From the NCBI GenBank assembly GCA_041687455.1, contig JAWLBY010000020.1:1-64000 (forward strand): a stretch of DNA of 64,000 nt. Direction: 5' to 3'. Position 1 is the stretch's first letter. Every line of letters starts with the position of its first letter. Origin of the DNA: JAWLBY01 sp041687455 (lineage in GTDB: Bacteria; Pseudomonadota; Gammaproteobacteria; Xanthomonadales; Xanthomonadaceae). Of this stretch, positions 8,432 through 16,945 are shown piece after piece. A program made the translations under genes and the position numbers. Under the pieces are notes generated by a model. The model saw only the letters and a list, made by a program, of their open reading frames with translations, made no database searches and was not told the origin of the DNA.

Positions 8432-9361
8432 TCAGCCGTCGGCGTTGATCCGTTCGATCAGCTCGCCGAACACGCGGTCGGCGTCGTCATTCGGCACCTG
8501 GCAGGTGCCGGCGTTCTGGTGGCCACCGCCGCCGTACTGCAGCATCAGTTCGCCGATGTTGGTGTTCGAGGTGCGGTTGACGATCGACTTGCCGGTCGCG
8601 AACACGGTGTTCTGCTGCTTCACGCCCCACAGCACGTGGATCGAGATGTTGCACTCCGGAAACAGCGCATAGATCGTGAAGCGGTTGGTGGCCCAGATCG
8701 GATCCTCGCTGCGCAGGTCGAGCACCGCCAGATTGCCGTGCACGCGGGTGCAGCGACGGATCTGCTCGCGGGCCCGCTCGGCATGCTCGCGGTACAGCTC
8801 GACCCGCTCGCGAACGTCCGGCAATTGCAGGATCTCGTCGATCGTGTGATCGCGGCAGTAGCGGATCAGCGCCATCATCAGGTCGTAGTTCGAGACCCGG
8901 AAGGTGCGGAAGCGACCGAGTCCGGTGCGCGCGTCCATCAGGTGGTTCAGCAGCGCCCAGCCTGTCGGATCGAGGATCTCGTCGATCGAGAAACTGGCCG
9001 AGTCGCCCTTGTCGACCGCCAGCATCATCTCGTCTGAGACGGTCGGGAAGCGCTGCTTGCCGCCGTAGTAGTCGTAGACGACGCGCGCCGCCGACGGCGC
9101 CTGCGGATCGATGATGTGGTTGTCGCGTTCGCCCGGGTTGCGGATCGTCTCCGACAGGTGGTGGTCGAACGCCAGATGCACGCCCGGCACGTACGGCAGG
9201 TTGGTGGTGATGTCGCGATCACTGATCTCGATCCTGCCGTCCTGCATGTCCTTGGGATGGACGAACAGGATGTCGTCGATGATGTCGAGCTCGTTCAACA
9301 GCACGGCACAGGCCAGGCCATCGAAGTCGCTGCGGGTGACCAGCCGGTATTTCTCGCCCAT
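8432..9361 (-). CDS. DHH-family phosphoesterase
   Basis: A 309-aa protein with the metal-binding motifs of the DHH superfamily: DFDGLACAVLL at residues 12-22, the eponymous DHH (FDHHLSE) near residue 66, an aspartate in VDKGDSASF, and the DHHA1-type glycine motif GGGGHQNAGTC near the C-terminus. Relatives hydrolyse phosphodiester or phosphoanhydride bonds (RecJ, NrnA nanoRNase, exopolyphosphatase). The short length and lack of extra domains fit an NrnA- or exopolyphosphatase-type enzyme, but the substrate cannot be assigned. Monocistronic; the next gene, a glycosyltransferase upstream, ends 41 bp away. Confidence 0.88.
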   Translation of the reverse strand: MGEKYRLVTRSDFDGLACAVLLNELDIIDDILFVHPKDMQDGRIEISDRDITTNLPYVPGVHLAFDHHLSETIRNPGERDNHIIDPQAPSAARVVYDYYGGKQRFPTVSDEMMLAVDKGDSASFSIDEILDPTGWALLNHLMDARTGLGRFRTFRVSNYDLMMALIRYCRDHTIDEILQLPDVRERVELYREHAERAREQIRRCTRVHGNLAVLDLRSEDPIWATNRFTIYALFPECNISIHVLWGVKQQNTVFATGKSIVNRTSNTNIGELMLQYGGGGHQNAGTCQVPNDDADRVFGELIERINADG

Positions 9362-9402
9362 CGCTCCCCCCTCGGATCGAACGCGGTTGCCGCGGCGGGC
9401 GA

Positions 9403-10272
9403 TCAGTGCGCGACGCCGTGGCGCTCAAGCGTACCCGCGCCACGCCGTGCCGACCACCAGGCGCGCGCCGCGGCCAGCGGAAAGCGCAGCCACACCGCGC
9501 ACCACAGCCACGGGTAGGCGATCCGGCCGAGCCGGTCGCGCTCGAACTTGCGCAGGTAGCGCAGCATGCCGCGGTGCTTCTGCCATTCGACCCAGACCGG
9601 GCGGCGCCGGCTCGACAGGCCTTTCAGGTGCACGACGTCGAGACCGGGATCGATCGCGATGCGCCAGCCGCCGTCGCGGACCCGCCGGCACAGGTCGAGA
9701 TCCTCGCAGTGCAGTCGGTAGCCCTCGTCGAAGCCGCCGACCCGCTCGAACACGGCGCGCGGCATCCACATCAGCGCACCGGAGGTCGCCTCGACCCATT
9801 CGAGGCCGCTGGCCGGATCGACGCCGAGACGGCCATCCGATCGCCGCAGCAGGCCGGCCACGGTCGGCAGCGCCCGTCGCGCGGCCGGTTGCGGACGACC
9901 GTCGGCCTCGAGCAGATGCGCGCCGAGAATTCCGAGCGAGGCATCGGCGGCGGCCCGCCCGGCCAGCCGTCGCAGCGCGCCGGCCGGCAGCAGGCAATCC
10001 GGGTTCAGGAACAGCAGCGCGTCGCCGCGGGCCGCGCGCGCGCCCTGGTTGCAGGCCACCGCGAAGCCGGGATTGCCGGGGTTGTCGATCCGGCGCAGGC
10101 GCGGATCGGCCGGCAACTGCTGCGGCATGCCGTCGGCAGAGCCGTTGTCTACCAGCAGCAGTTCGAAGTCGAGATCCTGTGCCAGCACCCGGTCGACGCA
10201 CTCGAGCAGCGCCGGCCCGCTGTCGTGGCTGACGACGACCACCGATACCGTCGGCCGTCGCGCTTCGTTCAC
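9403..10272 (-). CDS. Family 2 glycosyltransferase (WbbL-like)
   Basis: A 289-aa GT-A enzyme. It starts VSVVVVSHDSG, has the nucleotide-sugar LLLVDNGSADG motif, the metal-binding FLNPDC (DxD position), and a late acceptor/catalytic ED in LHCEDLDLCRR. This pattern matches rhamnosyltransferases of the WbbL type that add sugars to lipid-linked surface glycans. The C-terminal part has a hydrophobic amphipathic stretch (YPWLWCAVWLRFPLAA). A GTG start overlaps the previous stop (GTGA). Last gene of a seven-gene glycan operon. The sugar and acceptor are unknown. Confidence 0.88.
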   Translation of the reverse strand: MNEARRPTVSVVVVSHDSGPALLECVDRVLAQDLDFELLLVDNGSADGMPQQLPADPRLRRIDNPGNPGFAVACNQGARAARGDALLFLNPDCLLPAGALRRLAGRAAADASLGILGAHLLEADGRPQPAARRALPTVAGLLRRSDGRLGVDPASGLEWVEATSGALMWMPRAVFERVGGFDEGYRLHCEDLDLCRRVRDGGWRIAIDPGLDVVHLKGLSSRRRPVWVEWQKHRGMLRYLRKFERDRLGRIAYPWLWCAVWLRFPLAAARAWWSARRGAGTLERHGVAH

Positions 10273-12128
10273 GCCGGTCGACCGTCCAGCCAGTGCTCAC
10301 GCTGCGCCAGCGCGACGTCCCAGGCCGCCGGCCAGGCACGCATGCCGTCCGCCAGCAGCCCGGCCTCGTGGCGGAACGCGGCGACGCAGTCGGCGTTGCC
10401 GGCCTGCTCGCTCCAGCCGGCGAAGCGCGGCGGGCCGCGTTCGGCGACGGCACGGCCGTTGGTCTCGATCAGCGCACGCAGGTCGGCGCGCCATTGCGGC
10501 AGCGCCGCCGCGCCGGCCTGGGCATCGATCGCCTGCAACTGCTCGACCGCCGCCGAACGCCGGTAGCTCAGGTACTCGCGCAGGTACGACAACGTGGTCG
10601 TTTCGCTGCCGCCGGCCAGGTCGTCGAGCCGGGCCGCGAACAGCGCCAGCCGCGGCGCCGGCGTGGCCGAGTACAGGTCGCTGGCGACGTGCCGCGCCAG
10701 TTCGGCGAAGCACAGGTTGATGTCCGGCGTTTCCGGCTGGCCGAGCAGGCCGTCGCGATCGCGCCGCCCCTCCTGCACGTGGCCGATCGAATACGGAGTG
10801 TCGAGCAGCAAGGCGTCGCCGTGGCTCACCTGCAGCAGCGCGTTGAACAGCGCGTCCTCGCTGCGACCGAGCGGGCTGGTCGGCGGCAGCAGCCGGCTGT
10901 TGTCGACCGCGAACGGCGTGAAATGGCTGCCGGTGCCGAGCAGGAAGCGGCGCACGCCGAACCACACCGGCGGGTCGCCGCGCAGCGCCTGGTACGCCTC
11001 CGCATCGGCGGTCAGCGCCGCGCGGCCGGCCGGGTCGAGCATGTACATCCAGGTCAGCCCCGACGCTCCGGCGGCACCGCGGTGGCCGTTGATGGTCGCG
11101 ACGATCCGCGCATCGGCGCGCAGCGCCGGCGTCGTGCTCGGCGAGACGCCGCGCAGGCCGCTGCGCGTCAGCGTGAAGCCGTCGACCGCGCCGAGCGCCG
11201 CGCCGACGCTCTGTCCGCACAATGCAAGCTGCAGCGCCAGCGGATCGCCGTCGAACTCGACGCCGGCGTGCAGCGCCGCGTCGTGCGCTGCGAAGCTGCG
11301 CACGGCCCAGGCGCGGGCGTCGAAGCCGATCCCGCCGGCGTGCTCGGGATGCCGCCGCAGCGGAAACACGAAATCGTCGTCGAGCAGCAGGTAGCGCTCG
11401 CCGGCAGCGAGCAGCGTGATCAGGTTCTTGCCGATGCCGCCGCCGCGGCGACCGGCGTAGCGGCGGTCGCGTTGCAGCATGCCGCGCAGCGCGCCGGCGT
11501 GCTCGGGCAGTTGCGCCGCCAGCGCGTCGGCCATCGCAGCCCAGCGCGCAGCGTCGAAATGCGCGGTGCGGCAGCCGCTCGCGTCACCGAAGTGGCGCAA
11601 CAGCTCGGCGTGCGCGCGCTGCGATTCACTGCTGGTCGAGTCATCGACGACGACGACCCGATAGGCCGTGCCGAACCGCTTCACGTGCTCGGCCAGCGAC
11701 TGCAACAGGCGCTCGAGCTGAGCCGGACGCTCATGGGCACGGATGAAGATCGCGGTCGGCGGCGCCAGTTCGATCTTCGGCGCACGCTGGAAGCCGAGCA
11801 GGAAGGCGTCGTCGGTGATCAGCAGGCCACGCCCGGCCAGCCCTTCGAGCACGCGGCGGACGGCAGCCTCCTGTCCCTTCAGGCCCGGAATGCCGTCGGC
11901 GACCCTGCCGACATGCACATCGAGCGGATGAAATTCGCGGCACAGCGCGAGCGCCTGCAGCACCTGCGCGGTCATCACGTGGTTGCGGTCGGTCGCCGGG
12001 TCGTAGAACAGCACCTCGTCATTGGCGAGCGACGCGACCCGGCCCTCGACCGACGCGTACAGCGGCACATCGGCCGGGCGCGCGGACGGCGTCACGTTCA
12101 GGGTGCCGTAGTCGATCCTGTAATCCAT
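10269..12128 (-). CDS. Large glycosyltransferase-like protein with N-terminal PqqD-like domain
   Basis: A 619-aa protein beginning MDYRIDYGTLNV. Residues about 25-100 look like a small winged-helix, PqqD-like unit: a strand pair, then VLQALALCREF, and a second helix set ending LEGLAGRGLLITDD. From about residue 120 a GT-A fold follows, with VVVVDDSTSSESQ and YLLLDDDFVFP (a DDD metal site). The remaining 300 residues are not recognised and may be an acceptor or regulatory domain. Its GTGA overlap with the downstream glycosyltransferase and its place after the methyltransferase make it part of the glycan operon. The PqqD-like call is inferred from pattern only. Confidence 0.7.
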   Translation of the reverse strand: MDYRIDYGTLNVTPSARPADVPLYASVEGRVASLANDEVLFYDPATDRNHVMTAQVLQALALCREFHPLDVHVGRVADGIPGLKGQEAAVRRVLEGLAGRGLLITDDAFLLGFQRAPKIELAPPTAIFIRAHERPAQLERLLQSLAEHVKRFGTAYRVVVVDDSTSSESQRAHAELLRHFGDASGCRTAHFDAARWAAMADALAAQLPEHAGALRGMLQRDRRYAGRRGGGIGKNLITLLAAGERYLLLDDDFVFPLRRHPEHAGGIGFDARAWAVRSFAAHDAALHAGVEFDGDPLALQLALCGQSVGAALGAVDGFTLTRSGLRGVSPSTTPALRADARIVATINGHRGAAGASGLTWMYMLDPAGRAALTADAEAYQALRGDPPVWFGVRRFLLGTGSHFTPFAVDNSRLLPPTSPLGRSEDALFNALLQVSHGDALLLDTPYSIGHVQEGRRDRDGLLGQPETPDINLCFAELARHVASDLYSATPAPRLALFAARLDDLAGGSETTTLSYLREYLSYRRSAAVEQLQAIDAQAGAAALPQWRADLRALIETNGRAVAERGPPRFAGWSEQAGNADCVAAFRHEAGLLADGMRAWPAAWDVALAQREHWLDGRPA

Positions 12129-12166
12129 CTGTCGGTTCCTCGCTGGCGCGCCGCGCGCGCTCGACG

Positions 12167-13048
12167 TCAGCGCGCGCCCTGCAGCGCGCGCAGTTGCTGT
12201 TGCAGTTCGTCGCGCTGGCGGCGCAGCGCGTCGAGCTCGTTCTCGAGCTCGCTGATCCGGTGACCGGCGGCGATGCCCTTGCGGATCTCGTCGTTGTAAT
12301 GGCTGTAGACGCTCTCGGCGCGATCGCCGAACAGATGCAGCGCCGGCAGCGCGGCAAGCGCTTCGGCCGACTGGCTGCAGGCAGCGACGTAGTACAGCGG
12401 CGCATAGTCGAGCCGGTCGACCGGCCGCCCGTCGCTGTCGATCGTGCTGGCCGCCCAGCCGGCGCGACAGTCCGGATCCCACAGCGCCGACTGGAACAGC
12501 AGCTTCTGCGCGAACAGCCGGTGCGCGGCGAAGCGCGTCGACAGCATGGCCTCGAACTCGTCGCGGTACAGCTCGCGGACGTGGTACTCGTTGCGGTAGC
12601 CGGTCAGGTCGCTGTAGGTGTGCTTGTCCGGCGTCGACACCAGCAGCAGGCCGCCGGGCGCGAGCAGCCGGGCGAAACCGTCCAGCATCCGTTCCTGCGC
12701 TTCGACGTGTTCGAGCGTCTCGAAACTGACGATCAGGTCGAACGCGGCGGCGGGCAGATGGTCGAGCACAGTGCAGTCGCCCTGCTCGAACGCGAGGTTG
12801 GCCGCGCCGCCGTAGCGCTGCCGCGCATGGGCGACCGCGTCGGCACCGATGTCGACGCCGAGCACCTGCGCTGCGCTGCGCGCCATCAGCGCACTGCCGT
12901 AGCCTTCGCCGCAGGCGGCGTCGAGCACCCGCCGGCCGACCGCCAGCGACTGCGCGAACGCATAGCGGTGCCAGTGCTCGTAGCTGATCTCACGCACGCA
13001 CTCGGGCGTGAAGCGCTCGCCGGTGAACGGAAGGACGGAGTCGGACAT
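12167..13048 (-). CDS. SAM-dependent methyltransferase with C-terminal coiled coil
   Basis: A 293-aa class I methyltransferase. The SAM-binding motif I is VLDAACGEGYGSALMA, followed by VLGVDIGADAV and the motif IV region FDLIVSFETLEHVEAQERML. The last 40 residues (ISELENELDALRRQRDELQ) are a predicted coiled coil, as in chain-terminating or glycan-modifying methyltransferases that oligomerise. It sits between glycosyltransferases downstream of Wzm/Wzt, so methylating a surface-glycan sugar or capping its end is a reasonable inference. The ATG at 13048 is preferred because a longer in-frame extension would overlap the upstream gene. Confidence 0.85.
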   Translation of the reverse strand: MSDSVLPFTGERFTPECVREISYEHWHRYAFAQSLAVGRRVLDAACGEGYGSALMARSAAQVLGVDIGADAVAHARQRYGGAANLAFEQGDCTVLDHLPAAAFDLIVSFETLEHVEAQERMLDGFARLLAPGGLLLVSTPDKHTYSDLTGYRNEYHVRELYRDEFEAMLSTRFAAHRLFAQKLLFQSALWDPDCRAGWAASTIDSDGRPVDRLDYAPLYYVAACSQSAEALAALPALHLFGDRAESVYSHYNDEIRKGIAAGHRISELENELDALRRQRDELQQQLRALQGAR

Positions 13049-13058
13049 CGGTGGATTA

Positions 13059-13919
13059 TCAGGCGAACAGGACGCCCTGCGCCGAATTGCGGCGGCGGGC
13101 CTCGAGTCGCTGCGCGAGCCGGTCGCGCAGCGGGCGCAACGGATCACGCAGGATGAAGTCGGCCACCCGCGCATTGTACTCGGGGTAACGCGCGGTCAGG
13201 CGGCGCAGGTTCTCGCCGCCCGGATGATGGCCCTGGGCGGCGAACGACGCGCCGCCCTGATGCGCGACGTAGGCCGTCTCGCACAGCACGTTGCGCCAGC
13301 CGTGCGCGGCGGCGCGCAGGCAGAAGTCGTTCTCCTCGCCGTAGCCGCGACCGAACGTGGCCTGGTCGAAATCGCCGAGCGCATCGAGGGCGGCACGGCG
13401 GACGAACATGCAGAAGCCGACCCCGGTCGGCAGTTCCGGGCAGCTCGGTTCGGATTCGTCGGCCGCCGCGGCGGCGATCTCGGCCAGGTCATCGGGCACC
13501 GGCGAGGCGACGCAGAACTGCGGAAACGAGCAGATCTCGGCATTGTTCGACCACGGTGTCGCGGTCGCGATTGCCGGGTCGCGGGCGGCGCAGTCGAGCA
13601 GCCGCTCGAGCCAGCCTGGCGTGGTCACGGTGTCGGAGTTCAGCAGCACGACGTCATGCGGAGCCGACTCGGCAAACGCGCGGTTGACGTTGCCGATGAA
13701 GCCGAGATTGGCCCCGCGCCGGACCACCTGCACCGCGAAGCCGGCGCGACCGACGAAGCCATCGAGCACGGCCGGCAGCCGCGGGTCGGTCGACGCATCG
13801 TCGGCCAGCAGCACGCGTGCCTTTGCCGGCAGCGTGTCGAGCAGGCTGCCGAGGCAAGCGTCGAGTTCGTCCAGCGCATTGTGGATCGGCACGATCACGA
13901 CCACGGCCGACGGATCCAT
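13059..13919 (-). CDS. Family 2 glycosyltransferase
   Basis: A 286-aa GT-A enzyme beginning MDPSAVVVIVPIHNALDEL. It has VLLADDASTD (nucleotide binding), VVLLNSDTVTTPGW (DxD position) and the late GYGEENDFCLRA motif with the acidic catalytic pair. The start (ATG at 13919) lies 4 bp after the stop of the ABC ATPase gene. It probably adds a sugar to the glycan exported by the neighbouring Wzm/Wzt pair. Donor and linkage are not determinable. Confidence 0.88.
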   Translation of the reverse strand: MDPSAVVVIVPIHNALDELDACLGSLLDTLPAKARVLLADDASTDPRLPAVLDGFVGRAGFAVQVVRRGANLGFIGNVNRAFAESAPHDVVLLNSDTVTTPGWLERLLDCAARDPAIATATPWSNNAEICSFPQFCVASPVPDDLAEIAAAAADESEPSCPELPTGVGFCMFVRRAALDALGDFDQATFGRGYGEENDFCLRAAAHGWRNVLCETAYVAHQGGASFAAQGHHPGGENLRRLTARYPEYNARVADFILRDPLRPLRDRLAQRLEARRRNSAQGVLFA

Positions 13920-13923
13920 CGGC

Positions 13924-15105
13924 CTACTCCCAGTGGTGCGGCAGCCGCACCATGCCCAGCTCACGGGTCTGTCCGCGCACGGTCAGCGCGCACTCGGCGG
14001 TGTCGAACAGGCGCATGCCCTCGGGGTCGAGCGCGTGCAGCCGCAGCGTGTAACCTCCGGGCAGCAGCGTCTGCGCATCGAAGCGAATCGCATAGCGGAC
14101 GTGCCGGTCATCGACTGCGCGGCCGTGCGCGCCGGCAATTTCGCTGGTGGTGCCGTAGACCGGCGTGCCGTCGGCACGGACGATGCCGAACGAGGCCTGC
14201 GGCATCCGGTCGTCGGGGCGGAAGATCTCGAATTCGAGCAGGAAGCCCTGCCCGGCGCGCAGCAGCAGCGACGGCGGCGGTTCCTCGCCATCGATCGCGA
14301 TCCGGGTGATCCGGTATTCGGCGCCGTGGTAGTCCGGCTGGACCGTGCCGTGACCGGCCGGTGCGGCCTTGCGCTCGTGATAGGCGAGGTAATCCTGGGT
14401 CACGTCGAACACGTCGCCGTAGGCCTCGACCCGGCCGTCGCGGAGCCACAGCGCGTGCCTGCACAGCTTCTGCACGTGATACATCGAGTGGCTGACCAGC
14501 AGCAGCGTGCCGCCGGTCTCGAGGTACTCCTCCATCCAGCGGATGCATTTCTTCTGGAAGCTCTCGTCGCCGACCGCCAGCACCTCGTCGGTGATCAGCA
14601 GGTCCGGGCGCACCGCGGCTACGATCGCGAAGCCGAGCCGCACCACCATGCCGGACGAATAGTGCTTGACCGGCTCGTCGATGTAGCGGCCGATGTCGGC
14701 GAACGCGATGATCTCGTCACTGCGCTCGCGGATCTGCCGCGCGCTCCAGCCGAGCAGGCCGGCGGCGAGCCCGATGTTGCTGCGGCCGGTCTGCTCGGTA
14801 TCGAATCCCGCGCCGAGTTCGAGCAGCGCGCCGATGCTGCCGCGGCGCTCGACTGTCCCTTCGCTCGGCTGCAGCACGCCCGACAACAGCTTCAGCAGGG
14901 TCGACTTGCCGGCCCCGTTCTCGCCGATGATGCCGAGCGACTCGCCTCGGCGGATCGCAAATTCGACGTCGCGCAACACCGGACTGGTCGCCACCTGCCG
15001 GCCCAGCAGCAGCCGGCTGAGCGCCGCGAACCGTGCGCGCGGATCGCTGTGGGTCGGGTACGACTTTCCCAGTCCGCGCGCTACCAGCAGCGGCTGCGCC
15101 GTCAC
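13924..15105 (-). CDS. wzt: Polysaccharide ABC exporter ATPase (Wzt-like)
   Basis: A 393-aa ATP-binding subunit. Walker A is GENGAGKST, the signature is HYSSGMVVRLGFA, and Walker B is PDLLITDEVLAVGDESF, followed by the H-loop (LVSHSM). After the ATPase domain (to about residue 255) comes a C-terminal domain of about 135 residues of beta strands, as in Wzt proteins that bind the end group of the glycan and so control chain length. The GTG start overlaps the permease stop (GTGA). It energises export of an O-antigen-like polysaccharide across the inner membrane. Confidence 0.9.
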   Translation of the reverse strand: MTAQPLLVARGLGKSYPTHSDPRARFAALSRLLLGRQVATSPVLRDVEFAIRRGESLGIIGENGAGKSTLLKLLSGVLQPSEGTVERRGSIGALLELGAGFDTEQTGRSNIGLAAGLLGWSARQIRERSDEIIAFADIGRYIDEPVKHYSSGMVVRLGFAIVAAVRPDLLITDEVLAVGDESFQKKCIRWMEEYLETGGTLLLVSHSMYHVQKLCRHALWLRDGRVEAYGDVFDVTQDYLAYHERKAAPAGHGTVQPDYHGAEYRITRIAIDGEEPPPSLLLRAGQGFLLEFEIFRPDDRMPQASFGIVRADGTPVYGTTSEIAGAHGRAVDDRHVRYAIRFDAQTLLPGGYTLRLHALDPEGMRLFDTAECALTVRGQTRELGMVRLPHHWE

Positions 15106-15887
15106 AGGAAGTCCTCCAGCCGTCGATGCAGCCGCACGAACACGCCCGTCGCGAGCGTCGCGATCAGCGCCAGCGCCAGCATGCCGAGCCACGGATGCTC
15201 GGGCCCGCGACCGAACAGCAGACTGTCGCGGATCATCTCGGTCACGGTCGCGACCGGATTCAGCGCGAACCAGCCACGGATCGGGCCGGGGGCCATCGAT
15301 GCGTCATACAGGATCGGGGACAGGAACATCCACGCTGACAGCAGCATCGGGATCAGTTGCTGGGTATCGCGGAGGAACACCTGGATCACCGCCACCGCGA
15401 GACCGAGCGCCAGCGCCAACGGCAGCATGAGCAGCCAGCCGAGCGCGACCCAGCCAAGCTGCCCACCGTGCATCGGCACGTCGAGCAGGACCAGGATCAC
15501 CACCACCAGTACGAAGCCGACGCCATGCACGAAGAATGCGTTTGCGACGCGCGCAGCGACCAGCATCCACGACTCTATCGCGACCTTGGTGACCAGGCCG
15601 GTGTTGTCGGTCACGGCCGTGGTGGCACGGGTGATGGCTTCGGACATCGCGAACCACGGCCACAGGCCGAGTGCCAGGAATCCGGTGTAGCCGAGTCCCT
15701 CGAGGCCGGGCACCCGAGCCCGGAAGATCACACCGAACACCAGCGCGAACAGGGCCAACTGGATCAGCGGCAGCAACAGCAGCCAGACCAGGCTGAACGG
15801 ACTGCCGACGAAGCGCGCCCGGAAGTCCGTGCGGATCAGGAACGCCAGGCGGGCGACGGCAGCCGCGTGGCCGTCCGCTGCGCTCAT
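15102..15887 (-). CDS. wzm: Polysaccharide ABC exporter permease (Wzm-like)
   Basis: A 261-aa ABC-2 type permease with about six membrane segments. An amphipathic N-terminus (FLIRTDFRARFVGSPFSLVW) leads to the first segment, and the region after it contains the conserved YTGFLALGLWPWFAMSEAI. The length and the pairing with the Wzt-like ATPase fit Wzm, the channel for lipid-linked polysaccharide export. The ATG overlaps the stop of the parvulin gene (ATGA) and its own stop overlaps wzt, so the three are tightly coupled. Confidence 0.9.
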   Translation of the reverse strand: MSAADGHAAAVARLAFLIRTDFRARFVGSPFSLVWLLLLPLIQLALFALVFGVIFRARVPGLEGLGYTGFLALGLWPWFAMSEAITRATTAVTDNTGLVTKVAIESWMLVAARVANAFFVHGVGFVLVVVILVLLDVPMHGGQLGWVALGWLLMLPLALALGLAVAVIQVFLRDTQQLIPMLLSAWMFLSPILYDASMAPGPIRGWFALNPVATVTEMIRDSLLFGRGPEHPWLGMLALALIATLATGVFVRLHRRLEDFL

Positions 15888-16873
15888 TCGCTGTCGGCAG
15901 GCGCCGAGCCGTCGGCGTCGCCGGTCGCGTCCGTCGTGGCACTCGCGCCGCTCAGCACGCGGGCTCCCTCGCCGCCCGGGTAGTAACGCCGACGCAGCGA
16001 TTGAACCAGCTCCGGATCCGCCTCCATCGGCTGTGCCTTCAGGCGATCGAGCAGCTCGGTTCGCTGCCGCTCGCGATACTCCTTCTCGAGCGAGGCGACG
16101 ATCCCGGACCGAACCTGCTCGAAACTGCGCTGCTGTGCCGGCACCTTCTTGATCAACTGGATCACGTGGTAACCGTAGCGCGACTTGACCACCGGCGACA
16201 GCTCGCCCGGCTCGTCGAGCGCGAGCGCCGCCTGCTCGAACGGGTCATTGGTGCTGCCCGGACGCAGCCCTTCGACAACGCCGCCGGTCGCCGCCGCGAT
16301 CTTCTCCTCGCTGTGCCTGCGGATGAAAGCGTCGAAATCGGCACCACCTTCGGCCATGAACTGCGCACGCAGTTCCTCGGCCCGCTGGCGGGCGGCGACC
16401 TCGCCGTGGTTGGTCGACAGCACTGCGAGCTGGCGCACCGTGGCCGTGGGCTGGGTCCGGTACTTCTCCGGTCCCGACAGATAACGTTCGCGGGCAGCTT
16501 CGCTGAAGTCCGGCATGTCGATGTCGGCCAGCAGCGCAGCGATGCGGCTCTGGGCAAGAATTTCGTCCTGGGCCAGCTTCAATTGGGCGGCCACAAGCGG
16601 GTCCTGGTCGACACCCATTTCGCGCGCCTCGTTGGCCAGATGCTTGACCAGCAGCAGGTTGGTCAGCAGTTGTTCGATGCGCGCGGGCTTGTCCATGACG
16701 CCGGCCCGCTTGTCCGGCGGGATCTTGCCGACCCGCGCATCGATGTCACTGAAGTGCAGCTCAACGCTGCCTTGTGAGACCACCACCGGATCGAGCATCG
16801 GCTGGGCCGATGCTGTGCCTTGCGCACATAGCGCCATCGCAGCCAGCAGCACGACAGTCGGGTACTTCATCAT
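15884..16873 (-). CDS. Periplasmic parvulin-type peptidyl-prolyl isomerase
   Basis: A 329-aa exported chaperone. A signal peptide (MMKYPTVVLLAAMALCAQGTASA) is followed by a SurA-like helical N-domain and a parvulin (PpiC) domain, about residues 145-245, ending in the hallmark SRYGYHVIQL. The C-terminal tail is acidic and disordered. The ATG has an AGGAA ribosome site 7 nt upstream. It is the first gene of the glycan-export operon and overlaps wzm by 4 nt, which is unusual for a folding factor. It may help assemble an outer-membrane component or a nearby secreted protein, which is inference only. Confidence 0.87.
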   Translation of the reverse strand: MMKYPTVVLLAAMALCAQGTASAQPMLDPVVVSQGSVELHFSDIDARVGKIPPDKRAGVMDKPARIEQLLTNLLLVKHLANEAREMGVDQDPLVAAQLKLAQDEILAQSRIAALLADIDMPDFSEAARERYLSGPEKYRTQPTATVRQLAVLSTNHGEVAARQRAEELRAQFMAEGGADFDAFIRRHSEEKIAAATGGVVEGLRPGSTNDPFEQAALALDEPGELSPVVKSRYGYHVIQLIKKVPAQQRSFEQVRSGIVASLEKEYRERQRTELLDRLKAQPMEADPELVQSLRRRYYPGGEGARVLSGASATTDATGDADGSAPADSE

Positions 16874-16890
16874 CCGAATTCCTGAGCACG

Positions 16891-16921
16891 AAAAACCGAA
16901 CCCCTCTGACGAGGGGTTCGG
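16891..16921 (-). terminator. Rho-independent terminator after the 360-aa secreted protein
   Basis: A perfect 11-bp GC-rich stem (16896-16906 with 16911-16921) with a TGAC loop, followed on the minus strand by five T residues (16895-16891). It lies 25 bp after the stop of the secreted-protein gene and just before the parvulin start, so it isolates the two transcripts. Confidence 0.9.
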
Positions 16922-16945
16922 GTCATAAGTTCCACACCGATGGAG

